DNA of 64,000 nucleotides from Rubrimonas sp036770645 (GTDB taxonomy: Bacteria; Pseudomonadota; Alphaproteobacteria; Rhodobacterales; Rhodobacteraceae). Position numbers and translations under genes: made by a program. Location of the stretch: NCBI GenBank assembly GCA_036770645.1, contig DAIPIU010000005.1, positions 7,832 through 71,831 on the forward strand, given 5' to 3'. This document shows, piece by piece, positions 47,427-55,979 of the stretch. How positions within the stretch are numbered: the stretch's first letter is position 1; each line of letters starts with the position of its first letter. The notes under the pieces are model-generated. The model had not been told where the DNA came from, did not search any database, and saw nothing but the letters and a program-made list of their open reading frames with translations.

Positions 47427-48818
47427 ATGGCCGTGAGCGTCTTCGAACTGTTCAAGATCGGCGTCGGCCCATCCTCGAGCCACACCATGGGCCCGATGAC
47501 CGCGGCCGGCCGGTTCCTCGCGCTGCTTCGCGATCCCGCCCTGCGCCCGCCCGGGGCCGGCGCGCCGGCGCATCTTACCTGCCGGCTGCACGGCTCGCTC
47601 GCCCACACCGGCAAGGGCCACGCCACCGACCGGGCGGTGATCCTGGGCCTGTGCGGGTTCTCGCCCGAGACGCTGGACGCGGAGGCCGCCGCCGCGGCCG
47701 AGGCCGCCGTGCGGGCGCGCGGGCGGGTCGAGCCGCCGGGCCTGCCCGCGATGGACTTCGCCCCCGGGCGCGACTTGGTGTTCGACTACGGCCCGGCGCT
47801 GGCGGGCCACGCCAACGCCCTGACCCTCGAGGCCCGCGACGCGCGCGCGGCGGTGGTGGCGCGCGAGGTGTATTACTCGGTCGGCGGGGGGTTCGTGCTG
47901 ACCGAGCGCGAACTGGCGGCCGGCGCGGCGGACCGGGGCGCCGCGGCGCTTCCGCACCCGTTCCGCACCGCGGCCGAATTGCTGGCGATGGGCGAGGCCT
48001 CGGGCCTGTCCATCGCCGCCATGACCCGCGCCAACGAGGCCGCGCGCCATCCAGGCCGCGACATCGACGCGGGGCTCGACCGGCTGCTGGCGGTGATGGA
48101 CGCCTGCATCGACCGCGGGCTTTCTGCCGGCGGCGAACTGCCGGGCGGCCTGCGCGTCAGGCGCCGGGCGGCCGGGATCGCCCGCCAGCTTCAGGCCGAG
48201 CGGGGCCTCAACCGCGCCCCGCCCCATGCCGCGACCGAATGGCTGTCGGCCTATGCGATGGCGGTGAACGAAGAGAACGCGGCCGGCGGGCAGGTGGTGA
48301 CCGCGCCCACCAACGGCGCGGCGGGCGTGATGCCGGCCGTCCTGCGCTACTGGCGCGACCATGTGCCGGGGGCCGACCCCGAGGCCCGGCGCGACATGCT
48401 GCTGACCGCGGCGGCCGTGGGCGGGCTGATCAAGACCAACGCCTCGATCTCGGGCGCGGAATGCGGCTGCCAGGCCGAGGTCGGCTCGGCCGCGGCGATG
48501 GCGGCCGCGGCGCTGGCCGCCGCGATGGGGGGCAGCAACGCGCAGATCGAGAACGCCGCGGAGATCGCGCTCGAGCACCATCTGGGCATGACCTGCGACC
48601 CGGTGGCCGGCCTCGTGCAGGTGCCCTGCATCGAACGCAACGGGCTGGGCGCGGTGAAGGCGGTGGCGGCCGCGGCGCTGGCGCTGCGCGGCGACGGCAC
48701 GCATCTCGTCTCGCTGGACGCCTGCATCGAGACCATGCGCCAGACCGGCCGCGACATGGGCGAGAAGTACAAGGCGACCTCGCTCGGCGGGCTTGCCGTC
48801 AACGTGCCGAATTGCTGA
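47427..48818 (+). CDS. sdaA: L-serine ammonia-lyase (iron-sulfur, single-chain)
   Basis: 463 aa. It converts L-serine to pyruvate and ammonia with a [4Fe-4S] cluster. The N-terminal beta domain has FKIGVGPSSSHTMGPM, and the alpha domain contains TAPTNGAAGVMPAVL, NASISGAECGCQAEVGSAAA and LGMTCDPVAGLVQVPCIERN, whose cysteines bind the cluster. The C-terminus reads MGEKYKATSLGGLAVNVPNC, the tail-in-mouth Cys of the family. ATG 47427 was chosen because homology begins there, although the frame is open upstream. Confidence 0.95.
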   Translation: MAVSVFELFKIGVGPSSSHTMGPMTAAGRFLALLRDPALRPPGAGAPAHLTCRLHGSLAHTGKGHATDRAVILGLCGFSPETLDAEAAAAAEAAVRARGRVEPPGLPAMDFAPGRDLVFDYGPALAGHANALTLEARDARAAVVAREVYYSVGGGFVLTERELAAGAADRGAAALPHPFRTAAELLAMGEASGLSIAAMTRANEAARHPGRDIDAGLDRLLAVMDACIDRGLSAGGELPGGLRVRRRAAGIARQLQAERGLNRAPPHAATEWLSAYAMAVNEENAAGGQVVTAPTNGAAGVMPAVLRYWRDHVPGADPEARRDMLLTAAAVGGLIKTNASISGAECGCQAEVGSAAAMAAAALAAAMGGSNAQIENAAEIALEHHLGMTCDPVAGLVQVPCIERNGLGAVKAVAAAALALRGDGTHLVSLDACIETMRQTGRDMGEKYKATSLGGLAVNVPNC

Positions 48819-48853
48819 CCGCCGCAGCCGCAATCCGCGCCCCCGACCGCACC

Positions 48854-49726
48854 ATGGCCGGGATCGGCCTGATGCTGGCCTTCTGCCTCGTGGCGCCGGG
48901 CATCGACCTCGCGGCCAAGGCGGCCTCCGCGCACGCGAGCCCGCTGCAGATCGCGCTGGCGCGGTTCGGCGTGCAGACGGCGCTGCTGCTGCCGCTGGCC
49001 GCGGCGCTGGGGCGGCTGCGCCTGCCGGACCGGCGGGCCGCCGGCGCCCATGCCCTGCGCGGCGCGCTGCTGGCGCTGGCGACCTGGCTGATCGTCACGG
49101 CGCTGGCGCGCATGCCCATCGCCGACGTGTTCGCGATCTTCTTCGTCGAGCCGCTGATCCTGACGCTGCTGTCGCCGTGGCTTTTGGGCGAGCGCGTGGG
49201 CTGGCGGCGGCTCGCGGCCTGCGGGGCGGGGTTCCTCGGCGCGCTGCTGGTGATCCGCCCGGGACTCGACGCCTTCGGCTGGATCGCGCTGGCCCCGCTG
49301 GGCGCGGCGCTGGCCTTCGCGCTTTACCTCGTCCTCACGCGGCGGCAGGCGCAGGGCACGGACGGGGTGTCGATGCAGCTCTGGGCCGGCGCGGCGGGCG
49401 TGGCCACGCTGGCCGCGCTCATGGCGGCCGGCGCGGGGCGGGCGGGCTTCGCCTATGCCGCGCTGCCGGACCCGACCCTGTGGCTGCTGGCCGCGGCCGG
49501 GGCCTGCTCGGCGGCGTCGCATCTGCTGATCGTGGCGGCCTTCGCCCGCGCCCCGGCCTCGGTGCTGGCCCCGTTCCAGTATCTGGAACTGCCGGTCCTG
49601 GCGCTCGCGGGCTGGGCCCTGTTCGCGGAGGCCCCCGCGCCAACGACGCTGGCGGGCATGGGCGTGATCGTCGGCGCCGGCCTCTACGTCTTCGCCCGCG
49701 AGCGGCGGCTCAGCGCAGGCTCGTGA
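48854..49726 (+). CDS. EamA/DMT-family transporter
   Basis: 290 aa with ten hydrophobic helices in two five-helix EamA repeats (about 1-135 and 145-285). Family landmarks are IADVFAIFFVEPLILTLLSP near the end of the first repeat and APASVLAPFQYLELPVLALA in the second. Probably a drug/metabolite exporter at the inner membrane; substrate unknown. TTG 48812 or CTG 48815 would add 13-14 residues and overlap sdaA. It overlaps the convergent thiamine pyrophosphokinase by 17 bases. Confidence 0.88.
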   Translation: MAGIGLMLAFCLVAPGIDLAAKAASAHASPLQIALARFGVQTALLLPLAAALGRLRLPDRRAAGAHALRGALLALATWLIVTALARMPIADVFAIFFVEPLILTLLSPWLLGERVGWRRLAACGAGFLGALLVIRPGLDAFGWIALAPLGAALAFALYLVLTRRQAQGTDGVSMQLWAGAAGVATLAALMAAGAGRAGFAYAALPDPTLWLLAAAGACSAASHLLIVAAFARAPASVLAPFQYLELPVLALAGWALFAEAPAPTTLAGMGVIVGAGLYVFARERRLSAGS

Positions 49727-50315
49727 GCGCGGCGTCCAGAAACCGCGCCTCGAGGATCGCCGCCATGCCGGGCCCGTCGAAATCCGCCGAGACATCGGCG
49801 GCCGTGGCCCGGTTCGACGTCCCGATGCGCAGCCCCGGCGCGAAGTCCAGCCCCGCCAGCGGCCATTCCAGCCCCGCCGACCCCAGCCCGCGCAGCGGCG
49901 CCAGCGGAAAGAAGCTGACCCGCGCCCCGGGCTCCAGCGCGGCCCGCCAGCGCGGCGGGGCCATGAACACCGCATCCAGAGGCCCCAGCAGCACCGCGCG
50001 CTTGGCCGGCCGGCGCATCAGCGCGTGCAGCGCCGCCAGCGTGTGGTCGAAGCGCAGCCCGGTGAAGCCGACGCCGACATAGAAGGGCGCGTCGGTGGCG
50101 TAGAGGCATTTCTCGAGGTCGGTGGTGTCCTGCTCGGCGATGCGCAGCAGGCGCGCCCCGGCGCGGGACAGGCCCTCGGCGTCCGCGACCGAATCCATGT
50201 CGCCGATCACCGCGTCGGGCGTCACGCCCCATGCGCGCAGGATGTTGGCGCCGCCATCGGCCGCGACGACATGGCCGCACAGCGCGCGCGCCGCGTCGAA
50301 GGACGCGCGCGCCAC
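49710..50315 (-). CDS. Thiamine pyrophosphokinase
   Basis: 201 aa from GTG 50315. Family motifs: VAADGGANILRAWG (about 16-30), PDAVIGDMDSV (about 32-42), EQDTTDLEKCLY (about 59-70) and GFTGLRFDHTLAAL. It transfers pyrophosphate from ATP to thiamine, giving the cofactor TPP. The N-terminus looks too short. The frame continues upstream through PAFRFPGGVALVGGGEVAR, which matches the missing first strand of the fold, with CTG 50375 the only start-like codon there. The true protein is therefore probably about 221 aa and overlaps the DUF2842 gene. Confidence 0.88.
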   Translation of the reverse strand: MARASFDAARALCGHVVAADGGANILRAWGVTPDAVIGDMDSVADAEGLSRAGARLLRIAEQDTTDLEKCLYATDAPFYVGVGFTGLRFDHTLAALHALMRRPAKRAVLLGPLDAVFMAPPRWRAALEPGARVSFFPLAPLRGLGSAGLEWPLAGLDFAPGLRIGTSNRATAADVSADFDGPGMAAILEARFLDAALTSLR

Positions 50316-50364
50316 CTCTCCCCCGCCGACCAGCGCGACGCCGCCGGGAAAGCGGAAGGCGGGA

Positions 50365-50601
50365 TCAGCGTCCAGCGCCGGGACCGGGCGGCTGGGCGGC
50401 GGGGTCGTCGCGCCCGACGCCGCGGAACACCGCCCGGAACGGCAGGGCCCAGGCGACGCCCAGCACGGTGTAGACCAGAAGCTCGGCCGCCAGCGGCAGG
50501 CGCGGGATCTGGTCCATCAGCCAGACCGCCCCCATCACATAGGCGGGCAGCCAGACCAGCAGCAGCAGCAGCGACAGGCGGCGGCGTCGGGTGTATGTCA
50601 T
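50365..50601 (-). CDS. DUF2842 family small membrane protein
   Basis: 78 aa. MTYTRRRRLSLLLLLVWLPA begins a first membrane span (about 9-30) and LLVYTVLGVAWALPFRAVFR a second, ending GVGRDDP. This is the DUF2842 pattern, found mainly in alphaproteobacteria, with no known function. It uses the ATG after CCCTGCC; the frame is open further upstream with unlikely composition. It lies directly upstream of thiamine pyrophosphokinase, whose likely N-terminus overlaps its 3' end. Confidence 0.85.
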   Translation of the reverse strand: MTYTRRRRLSLLLLLVWLPAYVMGAVWLMDQIPRLPLAAELLVYTVLGVAWALPFRAVFRGVGRDDPAAQPPGPGAGR

Positions 50602-50831
50602 GGCAGGGGTTCTAGGCCCGCCCCCGCCCGGTTTCAACGCGGCCCGCGCCGCGCCCGCATGACGGCCATGCGACGGGGCGGGCGGGGGCGGGATGGCCAA
50701 GGCGTCGCGAAGCTGTCATAGCCTGCATCGGCCAGGCGGCTTTGCGCCGCTTCATCCAGCGTCCGCGCCTCCGGCCGGACCTCGCGCGACCCGCGGCCCC
50801 GCCGCGCCTGCGCAAACCCCGGGAGAACCCC

Positions 50832-51641
50832 ATGCGCATCCGCATCGGCTGCGAGATCAGCTATGACCTGCCCATGCCGACGCCGATGATCGCGCTGCTG
50901 AACGCGCATTACTCGGTGGTCGGGCGGCTCGAACGCCCCGACCTGCTGTCGACCAGCCCCGCGGTGCCGGTCGAGGCCTATCGCGACGGTTTCGGCAACT
51001 GGTGCGCGCGGTTCACCGCGCCGGCCGGCCGCTTCACGCTGCGCACCGACGGGGTGATCCGCGACGACGGCGCGCCCGATGCGGTCGCGCCCGACGCGAT
51101 CCAGCACGCCGTCGAGGACCTGCCGTCGGAGACGCTGCAATACCTGCTCGGCAGCCGCTACTGCGAGACGGACGTGCTGTCCGACGAAGCCTGGCGGCTG
51201 TTCGCGCACACGCCCCCCGGCTGGGCCCGCGCGCAGGCGGTGTGCGACCATGTGCACAACCACATCGCCTTCGACTACATGCAGGCCCGCGCCACGCGCA
51301 CAGCGGCCGAGGCCTGGCGCGAGGGCGTGGGCGTCTGCCGCGACTATGCCCACCTCGCCATCGCCTTCCTGCGCGCGCTGAACATCCCGGCGCGCTACTG
51401 CACCGGCTATGTCAGCGACATCAACCTCGCGCCGCCCTACGGACCGATGGATTTCGCGGCATGGGTCGAGGTGTATCTGGGCGGGCGCTGGCGCACCTTC
51501 GACCCGCGCAACAACGCGCCGCGCTGGGGGCGCATCCTCATCGCCACGGGCCGCGACGCGGCCGACGTGCCGCTGACCCACAGCTTCGGCCCCGCGATCC
51601 TCGCCGGCTTCACGGTCTGGTGCGACGAGACGGCCGACTGA
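50832..51641 (+). CDS. Transglutaminase-like cysteine peptidase-family protein
   Basis: 269 aa. The transglutaminase core shows the Cys-His-Asp triad: EGVGVCRDYAHLAIAFLRAL (Cys about 177), FAAWVEVYLGGRWRTFDPRN (the His slot appears as AAWVEVYL, where most relatives have HAWVEVYL; the Asp is in FDPRN). So the usual catalytic His is Ala here, unless the alignment is shifted. The N-terminal beta domain (MRIRIGCEISYDLPMPTPMI) is typical. No signal peptide, so probably cytoplasmic. It may be an inactive or non-hydrolytic member. GGGAGAACCCC precedes the ATG; convergent with the kinase gene. Confidence 0.82.
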   Translation: MRIRIGCEISYDLPMPTPMIALLNAHYSVVGRLERPDLLSTSPAVPVEAYRDGFGNWCARFTAPAGRFTLRTDGVIRDDGAPDAVAPDAIQHAVEDLPSETLQYLLGSRYCETDVLSDEAWRLFAHTPPGWARAQAVCDHVHNHIAFDYMQARATRTAAEAWREGVGVCRDYAHLAIAFLRALNIPARYCTGYVSDINLAPPYGPMDFAAWVEVYLGGRWRTFDPRNNAPRWGRILIATGRDAADVPLTHSFGPAILAGFTVWCDETAD

Positions 51642-51653
51642 CCGGCGCGGGGC

Positions 51654-53720
51654 TCAGGCAACCGCCTGTGCCGGCCCGGCCCGGAGCACGGCCCCCAGCG
51701 CCTCGGCCAGCGCCTCGGGGCGCACGGGCTTGGGCAGGTGGCGGTCGAAGCCCGCCGCCGCCAGCGCCGCCACCTGCTCGTCCATCGCGTGGCCGGTGCA
51801 GGCGATGGCCGGAAGCGGTCGCCGCCCCGCCTGCGCCTCGCGCACGCGCAGCGCGGCGAGCGTCTCCTCGCCGCCCATGCCGGGCATGACGACATCGAGC
51901 AGCAGCACGTCGAAGTCGTCGCGCGCCGACAGGATCGCGAGCGCCGCCTCGCCGCTGTCGGCGGTCTCGACGGCCGCGCCCATCGCGGCCAGCAGCCCGG
52001 AGATGACCGCCCGATTGATCTCGTTGTCGTCGACGGCCAGGACGCGCAGCCCGTCGAACCGCGCAGCCGCCGCGGCCTGCGGCGCTGCGCCCGCCGCGGC
52101 GGCGCGCAGCGGCAGGTCGACGGTGAAGACCGACCCCTCGCCCTTCTGCGAGGCGACATTGACCGCGCCGCCCATCGCCTCGGCCACGGTGCGCACGATC
52201 GCGAGGCCGAGGCCGGTGCCGCCCGCGCGCTCCGCCGCCGTCCCGCCGAGCTGCTCGAAGGGGCGGAAGGCGGCCTCGGCCTCCTCGGGTGTCAGGCCCG
52301 TGCCGGTGTCGCGCACCTCGAGCCGGATGCGGTCCGCCTCGCGCGCGTCCAGCGCGATGGTCACGCCGCCCTCGCGGGTGAACTTCAGCGCGTTGGACAC
52401 GAGGTTATGCAGCACCGCCTCGACCCGCGCGGCGTCGCCCATGCGCCAGACCGCCTCGCCGCGGATCTCGACGTCGAACGCGAGGCCGCGCCGCGCGGCC
52501 AGCGCCGCGTGGATGCGGCGCACGCGGTCGGCCGTCTCGGCGACCGAGAAGCGCTGGGTCTCCAGCGTCATCCGGCCCGCCTCGATCTTCGCGACGTCCA
52601 GCACGTCGTTGATCGTGGCCAGCAGCACGCCGGCCGAGGCGCGGATGGCGGACAGCATGCGCGCCTGGTCGGGGTCGAGCGCGGTGTCGGCCATCAGGTC
52701 GGCCATCCCGATCACGCCGTTCATCGGGTTGCGGATCTCGTGGCTCATGGCCGCGAGGAAGCGCGACTTGGCGGCGTTGGCGGCGCGCGCCTGCCCCAGG
52801 CTTTCCTCCGCCTCGGCCGTCGCGGCACGCACCCGCGCCTCGAGCTGGTCGAGCACGGCGCGGCGCTGCCCCTCCGCGGCGGCGCGCGCCGCCTCGGCCT
52901 CCAGAAGACGCAGGCGCAGGGCCTCCAGCCCGCACGCGGCGGTCGCGACCTCGTCCGCCCTGTCGATCCATGGAACGGGGGCGGCGAGATCGCCCTCGGC
53001 CATGCCGGCCAGCCGGGCGTTCAGCGCGCCGAGCCCGCGCAGACCCCGCCCCACCAGCGCCCAGGCCAGCGGCGCGGCGACCAGCAGCACAAGCAGCGCG
53101 GCGACAGCGAATTCCACGCCCACATGGCGCAGCAGATGCCGGACTTCGGCCTCGCGCACGCCGACATAGACCGCGCCCTCCACCCCGCCATCCGGGCCGA
53201 ACACCGGCGTGTAGGATGTCAGGTAGGCCTGCCCGAGGATGTCCGCCGCCCCGACATAGGGCCGCCCCTCGGCCAGCGCCGCATGCGCGGGACCCGCCGT
53301 GTCCAGCAGCGTGTCCACCGCGCTGTCGCCCCCGGCGGTTCGGACGGTGGTGGCCACCCGATGGAACATGCCGTCGGGCGCGCGCAGGAACAGCGTCGCG
53401 GTCTGGCCGCTGAGCGCGGCGAGCCGCTCGGTCAACAACGTCTCCTCACCCAGCGGCGGTTCGGACCACCACAGCCGCCGCAGCTGCCCATCGGCCCCGA
53501 ATTCGGCCTCGATCGACGTGGACGCCGCATCCAACACAGCCGCCGCGAGGCCCGGCGCCCGCGCGAGGCGGTTCAGCGCCGCCCCGCGCTCGACATGCGC
53601 GTCATGCGCGACCACCAGTGCGGCGACGATGGCCGCGAAGCCGAGCGTGACGGCGACGGCCAGCGCCGTGAAGCGCGTCCGCAGCGTCGTGGGATAGGCC
53701 TGTCGGAGCGCGCGCCACAT
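51654..53720 (-). CDS. Hybrid sensor histidine kinase / response regulator
   Basis: 688 aa. Membrane helix about 20-42, a periplasmic sensor of about 150 residues (Cache-like, with RVATTVRTAGG and GQAYLTSYTPVFGPDGG), a second helix about 198-222, HAMP about 224-275, then a coiled coil. HisKA carries SHEIRNPMNGVIGMADLM (His about 327), the HATPase has NLVSNALKFT and DTGTGLTP and GGTGLGLAIVRTVAEAMGG, and a receiver domain ends it (LLLDVVMPGMGGEE, Asp about 608). The signal and output partner are unknown; there is no adjacent response regulator with DNA-binding domain. Confidence 0.93.
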   Translation of the reverse strand: MWRALRQAYPTTLRTRFTALAVAVTLGFAAIVAALVVAHDAHVERGAALNRLARAPGLAAAVLDAASTSIEAEFGADGQLRRLWWSEPPLGEETLLTERLAALSGQTATLFLRAPDGMFHRVATTVRTAGGDSAVDTLLDTAGPAHAALAEGRPYVGAADILGQAYLTSYTPVFGPDGGVEGAVYVGVREAEVRHLLRHVGVEFAVAALLVLLVAAPLAWALVGRGLRGLGALNARLAGMAEGDLAAPVPWIDRADEVATAACGLEALRLRLLEAEAARAAAEGQRRAVLDQLEARVRAATAEAEESLGQARAANAAKSRFLAAMSHEIRNPMNGVIGMADLMADTALDPDQARMLSAIRASAGVLLATINDVLDVAKIEAGRMTLETQRFSVAETADRVRRIHAALAARRGLAFDVEIRGEAVWRMGDAARVEAVLHNLVSNALKFTREGGVTIALDAREADRIRLEVRDTGTGLTPEEAEAAFRPFEQLGGTAAERAGGTGLGLAIVRTVAEAMGGAVNVASQKGEGSVFTVDLPLRAAAAGAAPQAAAAARFDGLRVLAVDDNEINRAVISGLLAAMGAAVETADSGEAALAILSARDDFDVLLLDVVMPGMGGEETLAALRVREAQAGRRPLPAIACTGHAMDEQVAALAAAGFDRHLPKPVRPEALAEALGAVLRAGPAQAVA

Positions 53721-53771
53721 GCCCCTCGTGATGGCGCACGCACCTTGCCGAAGGGTGAAGGTTCGGGGCCC

Positions 53772-55499
53772 TCACAGATCGGGGTAGCTGTGGCCCTCGC
53801 CGTCCTTGCCGGGATGCGTCACCGCGCCCTCGCGCGCCCCGCCGACCAGCTGGGCGAATTTCCAGATCGCGCCCGAGCCGTAGATCGTGGCGCGCGGGCC
53901 GGCCCAGGCCTTGCGCCGATCCTTCAGCTCCTTCTTCGTCAGCTTGACCTCCAGCACGCCCTTCTTCGCGTCGATCCTGATGATGTCGCCGTCGCGGATC
54001 AGCGCGATGGGGCCGCCCACCGCGGCCTCGGGGCCGACATGGCCGACGCAGAAGCCGCGCGTCGCCCCGGAGAACCGCCCGTCGGTGATCAGCGCCACCT
54101 TCGACCCCATCCCCTGGCCCGAGATAGCGGCGGTGGTGGCCAGCATCTCGCGCATGCCGGGGCCGCCCTTCGGCCCCTCGTTGCGGATCACCAGCACCTC
54201 GCCTTCCTCGTAGGCGCGGGCCTTCACGGCCTCGAAGGCCTCCTCCTCGGACTCGAACACGCGCGCCGGGCCGGTGAAGGTCAGCTTCTTCATGCCGGCG
54301 ACCTTCACGATGGCCCCGTCGGGGGCGAGGTTGCCCTTCAGCCCCGCCACGCCGCCCGTCGGCGACAGGGGCTTGGCGATGCTGTGGATCACCCGGCCGT
54401 CCGGCACGCCGGGGATGGACTCGAGGTTCTCGGCCATGGTGCGGCCCGTCGCGGTCATGGCGTCGCCGTGCAACAGGCCGGCGTCCAGCAGCATCTTCAG
54501 CACGACCGGCACGCCGCCGGCCTCGTAGAGGTCCTTGGCGACGTATTTCCCGCCGGGCTTCAGGTCGACGAAATAGGGGGTGGAGCGGAAGATCTCGCAG
54601 ACGTCGAACAGGTCGAAGCGGATGCCTGCCTCATGGGCGATGGCGGGCAGGTGCAGCCCGGCATTGGTGCTGCCGCCGGTGCAGGCGACGATGCGGGCGG
54701 CGTTCTCCAGCGCCTTGATCGTGACGATGTCGCGGGCGCGGATGTTGCGCGCCACCAGTTCCATCACCGCCCGCCCCGAGGCCTCGCAGAACTGGTCGCG
54801 GCTTTCATAGGGCGCCGGCGCGCCCGAGGAATTGGGCAGCGCCAGCCCGATGGCCTCGGACACGCAGGCCATGGTGTTGGCGGTGAACTGGCCGCCGCAG
54901 GCCCCGGCCGAGGGGCAGGCGACGCGCTCGAGCTTCTCCAGCTCGCAGGTCGACATCTGCCCGGCCTGGTGCCGGCCCACGCCCTCGAACACGTCCTGCA
55001 CGGTCACGTCGCGGCCCTCGAACCGGCCGGGCAGGATCGAGCCGCCATAGATGAACACGCTCGGCACGTTCAGGCGCACCATCGCCATCATCATGCCCGG
55101 CAGCGACTTGTCGCAGCCCGCCAGCCCCACCAGCGCGTCGTAGGCGTGGCCGCGCATGGTGAGTTCCACCGTGTCGGCGATGGCGTCGCGGCTGGGCAGC
55201 GAGGACCGCATCCCCTCATGGCCCATGGCGATGCCGTCGGTGACGGTGATGGTGGTGAACTCGCGCGGGGTGCCGCGCGCCTCCTTCACGCCCAGCTTCA
55301 CCGCCTGCGCCTGACGGTTCAGCGCGATGTTGCAGGGCGCGGCCTCGTTCCAGCAGGTGGCGACGCCGACGAAGGGGCGGTGGATCTCCTCGTCCGTCAG
55401 GCCCATCGCATAGAAATAGCTGCGGTGGGGCGCCCGCGACGGCCCCTCGGTGACATGGCGGCTGACGAGGCGGGACTTGTCGAAGACGGGGGCGTCCAT
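53772..55499 (-). CDS. ilvD: Dihydroxy-acid dehydratase
   Basis: 575 aa from ATG 55499, preceded by CCGGAG; an upstream ATG at 55523 adds eight residues. It dehydrates 2,3-dihydroxy acids in isoleucine and valine synthesis. Fe-S cluster cysteines are visible in VATCWNEAAPCN, LAGCDKSLPGMMMA and PSAGACGGQFTANTMA. The C-terminal domain has LITDGRFSGATRGFCVGHVG. It matches the catalytic IlvD/EDD family; the absence of sugar-acid genes around favours IlvD over sugar dehydratase. Confidence 0.95.
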   Translation of the reverse strand: MDAPVFDKSRLVSRHVTEGPSRAPHRSYFYAMGLTDEEIHRPFVGVATCWNEAAPCNIALNRQAQAVKLGVKEARGTPREFTTITVTDGIAMGHEGMRSSLPSRDAIADTVELTMRGHAYDALVGLAGCDKSLPGMMMAMVRLNVPSVFIYGGSILPGRFEGRDVTVQDVFEGVGRHQAGQMSTCELEKLERVACPSAGACGGQFTANTMACVSEAIGLALPNSSGAPAPYESRDQFCEASGRAVMELVARNIRARDIVTIKALENAARIVACTGGSTNAGLHLPAIAHEAGIRFDLFDVCEIFRSTPYFVDLKPGGKYVAKDLYEAGGVPVVLKMLLDAGLLHGDAMTATGRTMAENLESIPGVPDGRVIHSIAKPLSPTGGVAGLKGNLAPDGAIVKVAGMKKLTFTGPARVFESEEEAFEAVKARAYEEGEVLVIRNEGPKGGPGMREMLATTAAISGQGMGSKVALITDGRFSGATRGFCVGHVGPEAAVGGPIALIRDGDIIRIDAKKGVLEVKLTKKELKDRRKAWAGPRATIYGSGAIWKFAQLVGGAREGAVTHPGKDGEGHSYPDL

Positions 55500-55703
55500 G
55501 GGGCGGGCTCCGGGGGCTGGCATGCGGGCCGCGCACCATAAGCGCGCCCCGCCCGGCGGGGCAATCCGGCCCGCCGGGCGGGGCGCGCCCGGCGATGCGC
55601 CGGCCGCAATCCCGCTTCCCGCCCCGCGGGGTTACGCAAGCGGCCCCGAGGGCGCACATTCCCCTCATGGCGGCCACGAGACCGCGACAACCGGAGGAAC
55701 GAC

Positions 55704-55907
55704 ATGACCACCGAAGGCAAGAACCCGCTCGACCATGTCGACGAGACGTCCGACGCGACCCGTTCGGCCCGCTTCGCCGAGATCGAGCGCCGCGAAGGCG
55801 AGGGCCCGGGCGCCAAGGAGATGGCGCTGACGCGCAAGCCCCGGGACGAGGATGCGGCGCTGACCGCGCGCCGGCTTCTCGAGGTCGAGCGCCGCGGCGA
55901 AGGCTGA
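55704..55907 (+). CDS. Small charged hypothetical protein, 67 aa
   Basis: Not recognised. MTTEGKNPLDHVDETSDATR starts a highly charged, probably disordered or helical protein with repeated acidic and basic residues and no Cys, Trp or membrane segment. It is supported by a strong GGAGG six bases before the ATG, good third-position bias, and a hairpin after its stop. The composition resembles small stress-type proteins, but no family can be named. Confidence 0.65.
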   Translation: MTTEGKNPLDHVDETSDATRSARFAEIERREGEGPGAKEMALTRKPRDEDAALTARRLLEVERRGEG

Positions 55908-55913
55908 CGGGCC

Positions 55914-55929
55914 GGCCCCGGCCGGGGCC
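55914..55929. terminator. Palindromic hairpin after the 67-aa gene
   Basis: GGCCCCGGCCGGGGCC, a 16-base perfect palindrome followed by TTGG, seven bases past the small gene's stop and 51 before the stop of the convergent ferredoxin reductase. It can serve both strands. Confidence 0.55.
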
Positions 55930-55979
55930 TTGGCCCGACGGCCGCGGGCTGCGCCCGGCCCCCGTCGGGGACGGCGGCC

